This document shows, one piece after another, positions 25,544 through 34,704 of a DNA stretch of 64,000 nt. The DNA comes from Actinomycetota bacterium (lineage in GTDB: Bacteria > Actinomycetota > Acidimicrobiia > Acidimicrobiales > MedAcidi-G1). A model generated the notes under the pieces. It made no database searches. It had not been told where the DNA came from and saw only the letters and a program-made list of their open reading frames with translations. The position numbers were made by a program, and so were the translations under genes. The stretch spans positions 57,070-121,069 of the forward strand of contig JACNLA010000023.1 in NCBI GenBank assembly GCA_014381745.1, given 5' to 3'. The number at the start of each line of letters is the position of its first letter. Position 1 is the first letter of the stretch.

Positions 25544-27023
25544 CGGCAACAGCCTCGCGCAACTCGTGACGCAACACCTTGCCGAGGGCATTTCGTGGAA
25601 GCGAGTCGACAATGACCACCCGCCGCGGCAGCTTGTGGGCAGCCAGGTTGTCGCGGGCGAATCCCCTGATTGCCTCTGCATCCGGAGCTGGAAGGCCCGG
25701 GGTTGGCACTATCCAGGCAACAACGTCCTCACCCCATTCCTCTGACCGGACACCTGCTACAGCGACCTCGGCCACCCCGGGGTGGCCGGCCACCACGTCG
25801 TCAACCTCGCGTGGGTGGACGTTTAGCCCACCTGTAATGATCAGCTCCTTGGCACGTCCGACGATTGAGAGGTAGCCGTCGGCGTCTACGGACCCCAGGT
25901 CGCCTGTGCGAAACCAACGGCCGCCGGCATCCTCGACGAACGCCTCGTCATCGGCGTCGGGGCGCTGCCAGTAGCCGCCGAAGACGTTCGGGCCCCTGAC
26001 CTGGATCTCACCGGTCCCTTCTGCAAGCCGTAGTTCGACACCGGGTAGCGGGAATCCGACCGAGCCGGCACGCCGCTCACCTTCATACGGGTTCGACACG
26101 AGCATCACCGTCTCGGTCATGCCGTAGCGCTCAAGCACGGTGCTCCCGGCCATGTCCTGGAGGCGACCGTGCAGGAGTGGCGACAGCGGAGCCGAACCTG
26201 AGACACAGAGTCGCAGGTTTCCCAGGGCCTCCACACGGGCTTCATCCACCATGCGGTGGTACATGGTCGGGACCCCGAAGAACATGGTGCAGTCATGATC
26301 CACGATTTCGCTGAGCACGCTGCCGGGGTCGAACCCCTGCTGCAGGACCGCTGACGCCCCGGCCAAGAGGGTGCCATGGAGGCCTACGCCCAGACCGTGC
26401 ATGTGAAACAGGGGGAGGCACAGCAGCAGCCTGTCCTCAGCGGTCCAGTGCCACGCCTGACGGACAGACTCGGCACCCGCCAACAGGTTCTCCTGGCTGA
26501 GCACGGCCCCCTTGGGTGCTCCGGTGGTGCCCGAGGTGTAGCCGATGAGCGCCGGATGATCCGGAGCGGCAGCGTCGAGGCTCGGCACCGGTGCATCATC
26601 CAGGAGGACACCGGTGGATGTGGTCAGAAGCCCCGGAGACAGTCCAGCAAGGATCTCCTCCCACCCTTCATGATCAACAAGCGCCGCACCGGGTCTCGAA
26701 TCGGCAACGATGTGGGCGATCTCAGGGCCCGTATACCCACCGTTGACAGGTACGACCACCAGGCCCGACCTGAGACACGCCACATGTGCGACCGCAAGGT
26801 CGACCGATGACGGTCCTGACAGAAGCACCCGGTCTCCGGCCACAAGGCCCGCACCAGCGAGACGGCCCGCCACGACGGCCGTTCTGGTCAGGAAGTCGCC
26901 ACAACTCGTCCACACCCCATCGGCATGCAGCAGCTGCTTATCGGGCCGCTCTGACAGCGACATCGTCCATGCGCCCGCGATCGTTCCCGGGGCAGGAAGC
27001 ATGAAGTCGTCGGAATGGACCAT
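25536..27023 (-). CDS. AMP-binding acyl-CoA synthetase
   Basis: A protein of about 495 residues of the ANL superfamily that activates a carboxylate as an acyl-adenylate and then a CoA thioester. The phosphate-binding loop is YTSGTTGAPKGA. ERYGMTETVMLVSNP is the A5 motif. WFRTGDLGSVDADGYL with GRAKELIITGG is the hinge region. The catalytic Lys is in PRNALGKVLRHEL. The general pattern is like malonyl-CoA or medium-chain acyl synthetases, but the substrate is not fixed. The start is taken at ATG 27023; a TTG at 27038 is possible. It lies between an lldD-type gene and the DsbA-fold gene on the same strand. Confidence 0.92.
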   Translation of the reverse strand: MVHSDDFMLPAPGTIAGAWTMSLSERPDKQLLHADGVWTSCGDFLTRTAVVAGRLAGAGLVAGDRVLLSGPSSVDLAVAHVACLRSGLVVVPVNGGYTGPEIAHIVADSRPGAALVDHEGWEEILAGLSPGLLTTSTGVLLDDAPVPSLDAAAPDHPALIGYTSGTTGAPKGAVLSQENLLAGAESVRQAWHWTAEDRLLLCLPLFHMHGLGVGLHGTLLAGASAVLQQGFDPGSVLSEIVDHDCTMFFGVPTMYHRMVDEARVEALGNLRLCVSGSAPLSPLLHGRLQDMAGSTVLERYGMTETVMLVSNPYEGERRAGSVGFPLPGVELRLAEGTGEIQVRGPNVFGGYWQRPDADDEAFVEDAGGRWFRTGDLGSVDADGYLSIVGRAKELIITGGLNVHPREVDDVVAGHPGVAEVAVAGVRSEEWGEDVVAWIVPTPGLPAPDAEAIRGFARDNLAAHKLPRRVVIVDSLPRNALGKVLRHELREAVADG

Positions 27024-27054
27024 CGTCTGCAGGTGCAACCGGGAACTGCCCTGG

Positions 27055-28278
27055 TCAACCCCTCAGGTTCACCAGGGCGGGGTCAAGGTCGGCCACCGTT
27101 GCCGACCCGACGAGTGCCATCGTGCGCTCCATTCCCGACCTCATCAGGCCCAGCATGTGGTCGACCCCACGCTCACCAGCGGCTCCGAGGGCGTAGAGGT
27201 GCGGTCGTCCCGTCATCACCGCGTTTGCACCCAGGGAACAGGCCTTGACGATGTCTCCACCACGGCGGATACCACCGTCGCAGATGACCTCGATCCGGTG
27301 GCCGACGGCCTCGACTACGTCGGGAACCAACTCAAACGGTGTGGGTGCACCATCAAGTTGCCTGCCACCGTGGTTGGAGAGCGCTATTGCAGCTACACCG
27401 GAGTCAGCGGCAAGCCTGGCATCGGCAACCGTCTGGATTCCCTTCAAGATGATCGGGCCGCTCCAGACCGACTGGAGCCACTCCACGTCCCGCCATGAGA
27501 GGCCCGGATCGAACTGCTGGACCATGTATTCCGCGAGGGAGACGGCATCGGCACCGTCTCCGGCACCGGTCCCCTCGGCGCTCGAGAAGCGGATCGGCTC
27601 TGACCGAAGGAACCGCCAGGTCCAGCCCGGGTGACGCATTCCGTCGAGGAACGTGTCGGGTCCGATCTCGGGTGGAAGGGTGAAGCCCCGTCGGACATCT
27701 CGCTCACGCCTTCCCAGCACGGCCGTGTCGACTGTAAGCACCAGCGCCTCGAAGCCGGCCGCCGCTGCACGCTCTACAAGTCCCTTCACACGGTCCCTGT
27801 CACGCCACGTGTACACCTGGAACCAGAGCCGGGCATCGTCACCGGCGACCTCGGCGCACTCCTCGATGGACCGGGTGCCCATCGTCGACAGCGTGAACGG
27901 AACACCGGCCCGTCCGGCCGCCCTGACCACGGCCAGCTCACCTGCGGGATCAGCGATCCGTGTGAACCCTGTTGGCGCTATGACGAACGGGAAGTCCAGG
28001 GGACGGTCCAGAAGGGTGGCTGAGGTGTCAACGGAACCCATGTCGCGCAGCACCCTCGGCCGGAACTCTGCCCGGCGGAACACCTCGACATTGCGTGAGA
28101 GGGTGACCTCGTCCTCGGCGCCTCCGTCTATGTAGTCGAAGACGCCTCCGGGAAGCCGCTTCTTCGCCATCGCACGGAGGTCGTCAACATTGGCTGCCCT
28201 AGCCAGGCGTCTCGTGGTCCTGTTGAACTCCGGGCGCCTCAGCCGGACCACCGATCGGAGAGTTCGCAGCATTCCCAT
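27055..28278 (-). CDS. lldD: FMN-dependent alpha-hydroxy acid dehydrogenase/oxidase (LldD type)
   Basis: A 407-residue flavoenzyme of the lactate dehydrogenase/glycolate oxidase family. It oxidises an (S)-2-hydroxy acid. RLPGGVFDYIDGGAEDE at the N-terminus and APTGFTR bind FMN. The catalytic histidine is in LSNHGGRQLDG, with the conserved Arg. GGIRRGGDIVKACSLGANAVMTGRP is the FMN phosphate site. A GGAGG ribosome binding site lies 7 nt before the ATG. The substrate may be lactate, but a peptide-modifying relative (mycofactocin MftD) also belongs to this family; no other mft genes are in the window. Confidence 0.9.
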   Translation of the reverse strand: MGMLRTLRSVVRLRRPEFNRTTRRLARAANVDDLRAMAKKRLPGGVFDYIDGGAEDEVTLSRNVEVFRRAEFRPRVLRDMGSVDTSATLLDRPLDFPFVIAPTGFTRIADPAGELAVVRAAGRAGVPFTLSTMGTRSIEECAEVAGDDARLWFQVYTWRDRDRVKGLVERAAAAGFEALVLTVDTAVLGRRERDVRRGFTLPPEIGPDTFLDGMRHPGWTWRFLRSEPIRFSSAEGTGAGDGADAVSLAEYMVQQFDPGLSWRDVEWLQSVWSGPIILKGIQTVADARLAADSGVAAIALSNHGGRQLDGAPTPFELVPDVVEAVGHRIEVICDGGIRRGGDIVKACSLGANAVMTGRPHLYALGAAGERGVDHMLGLMRSGMERTMALVGSATVADLDPALVNLRG

Positions 28279-28297
28279 GGACCGTCCTCCGTACTCC

Positions 28298-28555
28298 TCA
28301 GGAGCCTCTCTCGGCTGCCTTCTTCTGTTCGAATATGTCTTTGCAACTGGGACACATCGGATACCGGTCGGGGTTGCGATTGGGAATCCAGACCTTTCCG
28401 CAAAGGGCCACTACCGGCCTGCCGGTAACGGCAGACTCGACTATGTCGGCTTTGCGGGCGTAGTGGGCGAACCGGTCATGGTCGCCCTCGTCAAGGGTTG
28501 GTTCAACGAGGGTCTCGACCGGCGTGACCGTCTCCAGATCGGGGACGCCGGCCAT
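28298..28555 (-). CDS. DUF3039 family small protein
   Basis: An 85-residue protein with the DUF3039 pattern ALCGKVWIPNRNPDRYPMCPSCKDIFE, characteristic of actinobacteria. The single Cys of ALCGK plus CPSC may bind zinc (inference). Function unknown. It starts directly after rpiB ends and is followed after 19 nt by the lldD-type gene. Confidence 0.88.
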   Translation of the reverse strand: MAGVPDLETVTPVETLVEPTLDEGDHDRFAHYARKADIVESAVTGRPVVALCGKVWIPNRNPDRYPMCPSCKDIFEQKKAAERGS

Positions 28556-28556
28556 C

Positions 28557-28997
28557 TCAGCGCCCTATCGCATCAAGCTTGGCAACCCTGTCGGCGTGTC
28601 GACCACCCTCAAAGTCAGCGTCGAGCCAGGCCCGGAGCGCCTCAGAGGCGACGCCTTCGTCGATGAGGCGCTCACCGAAGCACACCACGTTGGCGTCATT
28701 GTGCTCTCTGGCCAGACGGGCAGACGTGGCGTCGTGGACGGTTGCGGCACGGATGCCGGCCACCTTGTTGGCCGCCATGGCGATGCCGATTCCCGAACCG
28801 CACACGCACACTCCAGCCTCGGCGTCGCCGACCGATACGGCCCTGCCGACGGCCTCGCCGTAGTCCGGGTAGTCGACCCTGTCGGTGGAGTGGGCACCCA
28901 GGTCGAGGACCTCGTGACCCAGGTCGGTCAGGTCTGCAGCAAGGCGCTGCTTCAGGTTGAACCCTGCGTGATCAGAGCCGATTGCGATCGTTGACAT
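28557..28997 (-). CDS. rpiB: ribose-5-phosphate isomerase B
   Basis: A 146-residue RpiB that interconverts ribose 5-phosphate and ribulose 5-phosphate in the pentose phosphate pathway. Motifs are IAIGSDHAGF at the N-terminus, DYPDYG, CVCGSGIGIAMAANK (with the catalytic Cys) and REHNDANV. The ATG at 28997 is supported by a TAGCAT -10 box 7 nt upstream, inside the 3' end of tsaC. An upstream in-frame start (29036) would place the -10 box within the coding sequence. Confidence 0.95.
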   Translation of the reverse strand: MSTIAIGSDHAGFNLKQRLAADLTDLGHEVLDLGAHSTDRVDYPDYGEAVGRAVSVGDAEAGVCVCGSGIGIAMAANKVAGIRAATVHDATSARLAREHNDANVVCFGERLIDEGVASEALRAWLDADFEGGRHADRVAKLDAIGR

Positions 28998-29004
28998 GGT
29001 CTCG

Positions 29005-29010
29005 ATGCTA
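29005..29010 (-). promoter_or_regulatory. -10 element of rpiB (leaderless)
   Basis: TAGCAT on the minus strand, 7 nt before the rpiB ATG, within the end of tsaC. It gives rpiB its own leaderless transcript inside the operon. Confidence 0.5.
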
Positions 29011-29658
29011 CCGGTCGTCGGATCCCTGCTCGACATCCAACCTCACCCCGGCATCGGCGATGGCGGCCCCGGTGATCGCACCCTGCCGGAGCACCCGAGC
29101 CGGCTCAGACACAAGGTCGATCACGGTCGATGCGTCTGTGCTGCAGTCGCCGCCGTCCAGCACCAGCAGCCCTCCGCCGACCGCCTCTCCTGCGGCCGCA
29201 GCGCTGGCGGGGTTGTCACCTCCTGAGCGGTTCGCAGATGTGGCGGCCAACGGGCCAACCTCACGGGCCAGGGCCCGGGTCAGGTCATGTCCGGGACAAC
29301 GGACGGCAACCGTGTCGAGGTCGTCACCCAACCATGACTCAAAACCTGGTGCCCTCTGACAGACCACGGTGAGTGGCCCCGGCCAGAAGTTCTCGACAAG
29401 TAGGTCAAAGCCGGGACCCGGGTCTGCGACACGAAGCGCCTGTCCCACGTCGGCGACCAGGACGGCCACCCGCTTGTGGGCCGGTCGGCCCTTTCGTTCG
29501 AACAGGGTCGACACCGCATCGGCGTTGTCGACCATGGCGGCAAGGCCGTACACGGTGTCGGTCGGTACGACCACGACAGCGCCGGATTGCAGGGCGGTTA
29601 CGGCCGCTGAAAGTGCAGCGGCAGGGTCGTCTCCGATCCGGATTAGGTTGCCGGTCAT
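29008..29658 (-). CDS. tsaC: threonylcarbamoyl-AMP synthase (Sua5/YrdC/TsaC)
   Basis: A 216-residue YrdC-domain enzyme that makes threonylcarbamoyl-AMP for the t6A37 modification of tRNAs reading ANN codons. VVVPTDTVYGLAA is the N-terminal signature. KRVAVLVAD and WPGPLTVV follow, then PLAATSANRSGGDNPA, the YrdC motif. It lacks the extra Sua5 C-terminal domain. It overlaps prmC by 4 nt; the prfA-prmC-tsaC order is common in bacteria. Confidence 0.94.
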   Translation of the reverse strand: MTGNLIRIGDDPAAALSAAVTALQSGAVVVVPTDTVYGLAAMVDNADAVSTLFERKGRPAHKRVAVLVADVGQALRVADPGPGFDLLVENFWPGPLTVVCQRAPGFESWLGDDLDTVAVRCPGHDLTRALAREVGPLAATSANRSGGDNPASAAAAGEAVGGGLLVLDGGDCSTDASTVIDLVSEPARVLRQGAITGAAIADAGVRLDVEQGSDDR

Positions 29659-30563
29659 GGCCGACGTGCCACCAGCGCACGCCCGCGCCCGGTCAGGTCG
29701 GGCCGGACCTCGACCTCTTCGAACCCGGCTGACGCCGCGTGCTCGGACATGGACACAGCCTGCTCAGGTGACAACTCAAGCACCAGGGCTCCACCACTCC
29801 TCAACCACCCGGGCGCCTCCGAGATGATCTGCTCAAGATGTTCCGTTCCGAGTGAGCCGGCAAAGAGCGCCGATCCGGGCTCCCAGTCGGCCACCTCGGA
29901 CGGGAGGGCCTGTCCGGTCGCCACATAGGGAGGGTTGGAGACAACCATGTGCAGGCTGCCGGCCAGCTCGGCAGGCAACGCCTCGAACCACGATCCCTCG
30001 ACAACCGTGACCCTGCGAGCCGGCCTGCCGAGTCCTGCAAGGTTGGCCCTGACCACGGCCAGCGCATCGCCGGAGATGTCTGAGCACCACACCCTCGCCG
30101 ACATCCGCTCAGCGGCGACGGAGAGCCCGATGGCGCCGGATCCGGAACCCAGGTCGGCGACGACGACCTCTGGTGATCCCTGCGCCAGACGGTCGAACTC
30201 GTCGAGAGCATGTCCAACCACTGCTTCGGTCTCGGGTCTCGGGATCAGAACCCGTTCGTCGACCATCAGGTCAAGGGTCCGAAACGACCATGATCCGAGC
30301 ACATACTGGAGGGGTTCACCCGAGAGCCGCCGTTCAACCATGGCGTCGACCCTCGACATGCCACCAACGGTCACCAGGGTCTCCAACCCACCGTGTTGTG
30401 GCGTTCCTGCGTGCAGCCCTGATGCCTCTTCGACCATCCAGCGGGCTTCCAACGGCGGCAGTCCACCGGCGACCAGCCGGCTGGTGGTTTCAGCCAGCAC
30501 CTCTCCCCATGTGAGGGTTCCGTCGCCTGACCCACCAACCCGGTCCGCTGTTTCCACCCTCAA
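29655..30563 (-). CDS. prmC: release factor glutamine methyltransferase PrmC
   Basis: A 302-residue methyltransferase that methylates the Gln of the GGQ motif of release factors. The S-adenosylmethionine site is VVADLGSGSGAIGLSVA. The catalytic NPPY motif is VVSNPPYVATG. The helical N-terminal release-factor-binding domain covers about the first 90 residues. The start is either TTG 30563 (overlapping the prfA stop) or GTG 30557. Its substrate PrfA is encoded just upstream. Confidence 0.95.
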   Translation of the reverse strand: MRVETADRVGGSGDGTLTWGEVLAETTSRLVAGGLPPLEARWMVEEASGLHAGTPQHGGLETLVTVGGMSRVDAMVERRLSGEPLQYVLGSWSFRTLDLMVDERVLIPRPETEAVVGHALDEFDRLAQGSPEVVVADLGSGSGAIGLSVAAERMSARVWCSDISGDALAVVRANLAGLGRPARRVTVVEGSWFEALPAELAGSLHMVVSNPPYVATGQALPSEVADWEPGSALFAGSLGTEHLEQIISEAPGWLRSGGALVLELSPEQAVSMSEHAASAGFEEVEVRPDLTGRGRALVARRP

Positions 30564-31636
30564 CTGCCGCCGTCGAGGCCCTCGGCCAGCTGCCGTGTCC
30601 GCTCGTCGGCGAGCAGGCTGTCGGTGACCTCCTCCAGATCACCGGCCAGAATCCGGTCCAGCTTGTGGAGGGTCAGGGCGATGCGGTGATCGGTCAACCG
30701 GTTCTCCTTGAAGTTGTAGGTGCGAATCTTCTCGGACCGGCCGCCACCGCCGACCTGGCCACGGCGGGCCTCGGATGCCTCGGACTGTTGACGGTCCTGT
30801 TCGACCTGGAGGAGCCTGGAGCGAAGCACCCGTAGGGCCTTGGTCTTGTTCTGGAGTTGGCTCTTCTCATCCTGCATGGACACGACCAGGCCAGTCGGCT
30901 TGTGGGTGATGCGGACAGCGGAGTCGGTGGTGTTCACCGACTGACCGCCGGGACCGGATGCCCGGTAGACGTCGACCTGCAGATCGTTGTCGTCGATCTG
31001 GACCTCGATCTCGTCGGCCTCGGGCAGCACGCTCACCGTCGCCGACGAGGTGTGGACCCGACCCTGCGACTCGGTGGCCGGGACACGCTGGACCCTGTGA
31101 ACCCCTCCCTCGTATTTGAGGCGCGTCCAGGCGTCGCCGCCCTTGGCAAGAAACATGACGTAGCTGAAACCACCCATGTCGGAGTCACGCGACTCGAGCA
31201 CCTCGGTCGACCATCCGTGAACGACGGCAAAAGCCTGGTACATGTCAAACAGGTCACGTGCGAACAGGTTGGCCTCTTCGCCGCCCTCTGCGCCGCGGAT
31301 CTCCACGATCACGTTACGCCCATCGTTAGGGTCGCTCGGCAGAAGCAGGGCCCGCAGCTCGTCCTCCAGGCGCTCTATGTCGGCCTCGAGCGATCCGACC
31401 TCTGCCCGGAACAACTCCCTGTCGTCACCTTCTGAGAGCTCTACCAGTTCCCGTGCAGCAGCGAGGTCCTCGTGGGCCTTCTGGAGCGGCCGTCCGACAG
31501 TGAGAACCTCTTCGAGTTCCTTGTAGCGCCTTCCGGCAGCCTGCAGGCGTTCGGGATCGGAGATGACCGCCGGGTCGGCAAGGTGAGCCTCGGTTTCTGC
31601 CTGTTCGGCCACGAGCGCCGCTATCTGTTCCAACAT
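30560..31636 (-). CDS. prfA: peptide chain release factor 1
   Basis: A 358-residue RF1 that recognises UAA and UAG. The codon-recognition PxT loop is VPATESQGRVHTS. The peptidyl-tRNA hydrolysis motif GGQ is in ASGPGGQSVNTTDSAVR. A TACCCT -10 box lies 7 nt before the ATG. As RF1 does not read UGA, it would not compete with selenocysteine insertion (relevant to the gene at 42794). First gene of the prfA-prmC-tsaC set. Confidence 0.97.
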   Translation of the reverse strand: MLEQIAALVAEQAETEAHLADPAVISDPERLQAAGRRYKELEEVLTVGRPLQKAHEDLAAARELVELSEGDDRELFRAEVGSLEADIERLEDELRALLLPSDPNDGRNVIVEIRGAEGGEEANLFARDLFDMYQAFAVVHGWSTEVLESRDSDMGGFSYVMFLAKGGDAWTRLKYEGGVHRVQRVPATESQGRVHTSSATVSVLPEADEIEVQIDDNDLQVDVYRASGPGGQSVNTTDSAVRITHKPTGLVVSMQDEKSQLQNKTKALRVLRSRLLQVEQDRQQSEASEARRGQVGGGGRSEKIRTYNFKENRLTDHRIALTLHKLDRILAGDLEEVTDSLLADERTRQLAEGLDGGS

Positions 31637-31643
31637 CGGCTTC

Positions 31644-31649
31644 AGGGTA
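31644..31649 (-). promoter_or_regulatory. -10 element of prfA (leaderless)
   Basis: TACCCT on the minus strand, 7 nt before the prfA ATG. Confidence 0.45.
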
Positions 31650-31687
31650 CCGGTGGGGCACTGGCCGTCAGGATCAGTTGGCTGAGA

Positions 31688-32677
31688 TCAACTCCAGCCA
31701 CCGGTAACTCCGAGCACGGTGGACGTCAATGCGATCCGCTCCACGGCGGCAACCACCGTTGGGAGAACGTCCCGGATCGGCAGAACCACGATCAGACGGT
31801 CTGGCCTCTCACGAAGCACCAGGTCAGCGGCAGAGGGAACGAGGTCCGGGTCTACACCTACGGAACAGACGACGAGCACGCTGTCGCCCCCCGGGTCGAT
31901 CCCGACCGCTGCTGCCGGAACGCCATCGCGAAGGCCGGAGGGCGGCTCGGCGGGATCCACCGCCGCCAGACCGGTAAGGCCCAGAGACGACGGATCAGAG
32001 ATCAGGTCGTGTCGCAACCAACGCTCCCGGACGAGGGTCGCCAGTGGGTGTGCTCCAGCTCCCCTGCGACGAACCCCGCGCACGGTCTCGGCCACCGATC
32101 GGAGGTTCTCAACAGGCGGTCGGTCAGCGTGGAGAATGAGCCCGGCCTCCCGGTCCAGACGACCGACACCGATTTCAATTCCAGTGTCGCCCGCACGGAC
32201 CACCTCGAGACCCAGGATCTCCCCCCTCCAGATTCCATCCTCGAGAATCGGATCGACGGTCGCCCACCCACAAAGATCAATAAAGCCGTCTGGCGGCTCG
32301 ATTGGTGGCTGTGTCTCTGGCAGCGGGGCCGGCTCCAGTTGGGTCAGGTCACGACCTTGGACCAACCGGACAGTCGGTGCGGGCCTGAGGGCCGTCGCCC
32401 GCCTGGTGGCAGCCGCAGCAGCACCAGGATCGTCGTAGAGGACCGCGACATCGCTGATTCCACGGCTGGAGGCGAGGATGACAGCGCTGCCGAGGGCCCC
32501 GGCCTGACCCTCCCCGTATGCCAGGTACACGACCCTTCCGGCCTCGGGTTCAACGATGGCGATTCCGTCCCCCACCACCACCGGTTCTGCCCGTACTTCT
32601 GGTCCTGGCAACGAACGCGCCAGAGCGGTCAGGCGAGCTGCAAGGAGAGCTGTATTCCGGTCTGAATCGCCGGTCAA
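31688..32677 (-). CDS. conserved hypothetical protein between rpmE2 and prfA
   Basis: A 329-residue protein that I do not recognise. The composition is normal for a soluble alpha/beta protein: Val, Ala and Gly-rich strands such as GIAIVEPEAGRVVYLAYGEG, SDVAVLYDD and ERPDRLIVVLPIRDVLPTVVAAVERI at the end. There is no signal peptide, no membrane segment and no cysteine cluster. The start is probably TTG at 32677, as no ATG or GTG fits better. The gene is in line with rho, rpmE2 and prfA on the same strand, so it is probably expressed with translation and transcription-termination genes, but no role is claimed. Confidence 0.65.
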   Translation of the reverse strand: MTGDSDRNTALLAARLTALARSLPGPEVRAEPVVVGDGIAIVEPEAGRVVYLAYGEGQAGALGSAVILASSRGISDVAVLYDDPGAAAAATRRATALRPAPTVRLVQGRDLTQLEPAPLPETQPPIEPPDGFIDLCGWATVDPILEDGIWRGEILGLEVVRAGDTGIEIGVGRLDREAGLILHADRPPVENLRSVAETVRGVRRRGAGAHPLATLVRERWLRHDLISDPSSLGLTGLAAVDPAEPPSGLRDGVPAAAVGIDPGGDSVLVVCSVGVDPDLVPSAADLVLRERPDRLIVVLPIRDVLPTVVAAVERIALTSTVLGVTGGWS

Positions 32678-32728
32678 GGTGATGGGCTGGTGGTCAGGAC
32701 GCTGCCCACCGCACTTCGTGGGACAGGC

Positions 32729-32983
32729 TCAGGCCTTGCGCCGCGAGCCGTACCTGCGCTCGAAGCGCTCGACACGACCTGCGGTGTCAACGATCTTCAT
32801 CTGGCCGGTGAAGAAGGGGTGGCTGGCAGAGGAGATCTCAACCTTTACGAGCGGATACTCGACGCCGTCTTCAAGGGTGATCGTCTCGCTGGTCTGGACC
32901 GTGGAACGGATCACGAAGGTGGCACCCTCGGAGAGGTCCTGAAAGACCACAGGGCGGTAGTTGGGATGAATGTCTGTCTTCAT
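32729..32983 (-). CDS. rpmE2: ribosomal protein bL31, type B (no zinc ribbon)
   Basis: An 84-residue bL31 of the type B (cysteine-free) class. [16 protein letters not shown], then [23 protein letters not shown] and a basic tail RRYGSRRKA fit the type B consensus. The four zinc-binding cysteines of type A are absent. Type B forms are often made under zinc limitation; here it lies just after rho, the usual place of the main bL31 gene. GGAG precedes the ATG at 32983. Confidence 0.93.
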   Translation of the reverse strand: MKTDIHPNYRPVVFQDLSEGATFVIRSTVQTSETITLEDGVEYPLVKVEISSASHPFFTGQMKIVDTAGRVERFERRYGSRRKA

Positions 32984-33057
32984 AGCGGCTCCAGTCTGCG
33001 GGGTACCGGGTGCGGCCACAACCTGCGCGGGCAGGTGGTGTCGCAGATTCGGTCGGT

Positions 33058-34704
33058 TCAGCTGTCCATTGACGGTCCCTTGGCGACCTCGGCCAGGAAC
33101 TCGTCGTTGTTCTTGAATGTCTTGAGGCGGTCGATGAGCAGCTCGAGGCTGGCAGCGGCCGAAGTGTCCCCGTCGTTGGCAAGCCCGTTCAGGACCCTGC
33201 GCAACTTCCAGACCTGGTTCAACTGCTTCCTCTCGAACAGCAGCTCCTCGTGGCGGGTGGACGAGGCGTTCACGTCGATGGCCGGGTACACACGTCTTTC
33301 GGCGATACGCCGATCCAGGCGCAACTCCATGTTGCCGGTGCCCTTGAACTCCTCGAAGATGACCTCGTCCATCTTTGATCCGGTTTCGACCAGGGCCGTT
33401 GCGAGGATGGTCAGCGAACCGCCCTCTTCGACGTTGCGGGCGGCACCGAAGAATTTCTTGGGCGGGTACAGGGCACCCGTATCAATACCACCGGACATGA
33501 TTCGACCGGTTGCAGGTGCGGCCAGGTTGTAGGCCCGGGAGAGGCGTGTGATGCCGTCGAGCATGATCACCACGTCCTCGCCTCGCTCGACCATGCGCTT
33601 GGCACGTTCGATCGCTATCTCGGCGAGGTGGGTGTGCTCGTCGCTGGGCCTGTCAAAGGTTGAGCCCATGACCTCGCCGTGCTTCAGCCAGCGGCGCATG
33701 TCGGTCACCTCTTCGGGGCGCTCGTCGACGAGGAGGACAAGGAGCTTCACCTCAGGGTGGTTGGTCTCGATGGACCGTGCGATCGTCTTCATGATCGTTG
33801 TCTTGCCAGCCTTGGGGGGCGACACGATGAGTCCCCTCTGACCCTTGCCGATCGGAGAGATGAGGTCGACTATCCGGGCGGTCATGTTCTCGGAGTCGCC
33901 CTCAACCTCGAGGCGCAGCCGCTCATCGGGAAACAGCGGGGTCAGGTCCTCGAAACGCGGCCTGCCCTTGGCGTCTTCGGGTGGCATGCCGTTCACCGAT
34001 TCGATGCTGAGCAGTGCCGGGTTCTTCTCGCTGCGGTTGGCCGGGCGGGATGAGCCGACCAGATGGTCTCCCTTCCTCAGATCGAACTGGCGAACCTGCT
34101 TGACCGAGACGTAGGCATCTGCCTTGGAGGGCTTGTAGCCGTCTACCCGCAGGAATCCGTAGCCCTCGTCGCGAAGGTCGATGTAGCCCTCGACTGCCAC
34201 CGGCTCGCCGTCCCACGGCTCTTCCGGTGAGTTGTCCCGTTCTCGTCCACGACCGCCACCACCACTGCGGCGGCGGCGCCGGTTGCCGGGACCGGCCTGG
34301 TCCTGTTGGCGGTTTCGCCCCTGGTTGCCGCCCCTGCGGTCGCCGTCGTTCTGTTGAGATTTCTGTTGTGGCTTGTGCTGGTCCCGGCCGCCTCTGGCGC
34401 CTTCGTCGGACCTGTCGGCCTTTTCCTCGGTGGCCTTGGCACCGTCAGCCTTCTCGGCGGCTTCGGCTTCGACCTCCCACGCTGCTGGTGGTTCCTCAAT
34501 GTGCGCATCTGCGGTAGCTGCGGCCCCATTGGTGGATCCGGCGCCTGGAGCGGCTTCGACGCCGGCCAGGTTCAGGATCAGGTCGACGATCTCAGCTTTG
34601 CGTGAACGCGATCCGGGCTTTCCGCCCAGCGCTGTTGCAATCGTCGTCAGCTCGTCGCGGTCCTTGGTCTCAAGGGCAGTTCGCTCGAGTTGGGTGGAGT
34701 CCAT
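33058..34704 (-). CDS. rho: transcription termination factor Rho
   Basis: A 548-residue Rho helicase. The N-terminal Rho_N helical domain (residues about 5-48) is followed by a long Arg/Gly/Gln/Asn/Asp-rich insertion (about 60-185), typical of actinobacterial Rho. The RNA-binding cold-shock-like domain has [21 protein letters not shown]. The ATPase has Walker [13 protein letters not shown], then [16 protein letters not shown] and the Q- and R-loops. The ATG at 34704 starts the Rho_N domain and has AGAGGTG upstream; the longer frame into 34875 is not credible. A candidate promoter lies about 250 nt upstream. Confidence 0.97.
   Translation of the reverse strand: MDSTQLERTALETKDRDELTTIATALGGKPGSRSRKAEIVDLILNLAGVEAAPGAGSTNGAAATADAHIEEPPAAWEVEAEAAEKADGAKATEEKADRSDEGARGGRDQHKPQQKSQQNDGDRRGGNQGRNRQQDQAGPGNRRRRRSGGGGRGRERDNSPEEPWDGEPVAVEGYIDLRDEGYGFLRVDGYKPSKADAYVSVKQVRQFDLRKGDHLVGSSRPANRSEKNPALLSIESVNGMPPEDAKGRPRFEDLTPLFPDERLRLEVEGDSENMTARIVDLISPIGKGQRGLIVSPPKAGKTTIMKTIARSIETNHPEVKLLVLLVDERPEEVTDMRRWLKHGEVMGSTFDRPSDEHTHLAEIAIERAKRMVERGEDVVIMLDGITRLSRAYNLAAPATGRIMSGGIDTGALYPPKKFFGAARNVEEGGSLTILATALVETGSKMDEVIFEEFKGTGNMELRLDRRIAERRVYPAIDVNASSTRHEELLFERKQLNQVWKLRRVLNGLANDGDTSAAASLELLIDRLKTFKNNDEFLAEVAKGPSMDS

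Noticed and set aside
27055..28278. Mycofactocin MftD
   Set aside because: The N-terminus matches lactate-dehydrogenase types better, and no mftA, mftB or mftC is in the window.
31472..32665. 397-codon plus-strand frame
   Set aside because: Antisense to prfA and the unknown gene; composition shows no domain, and prfA is certain.
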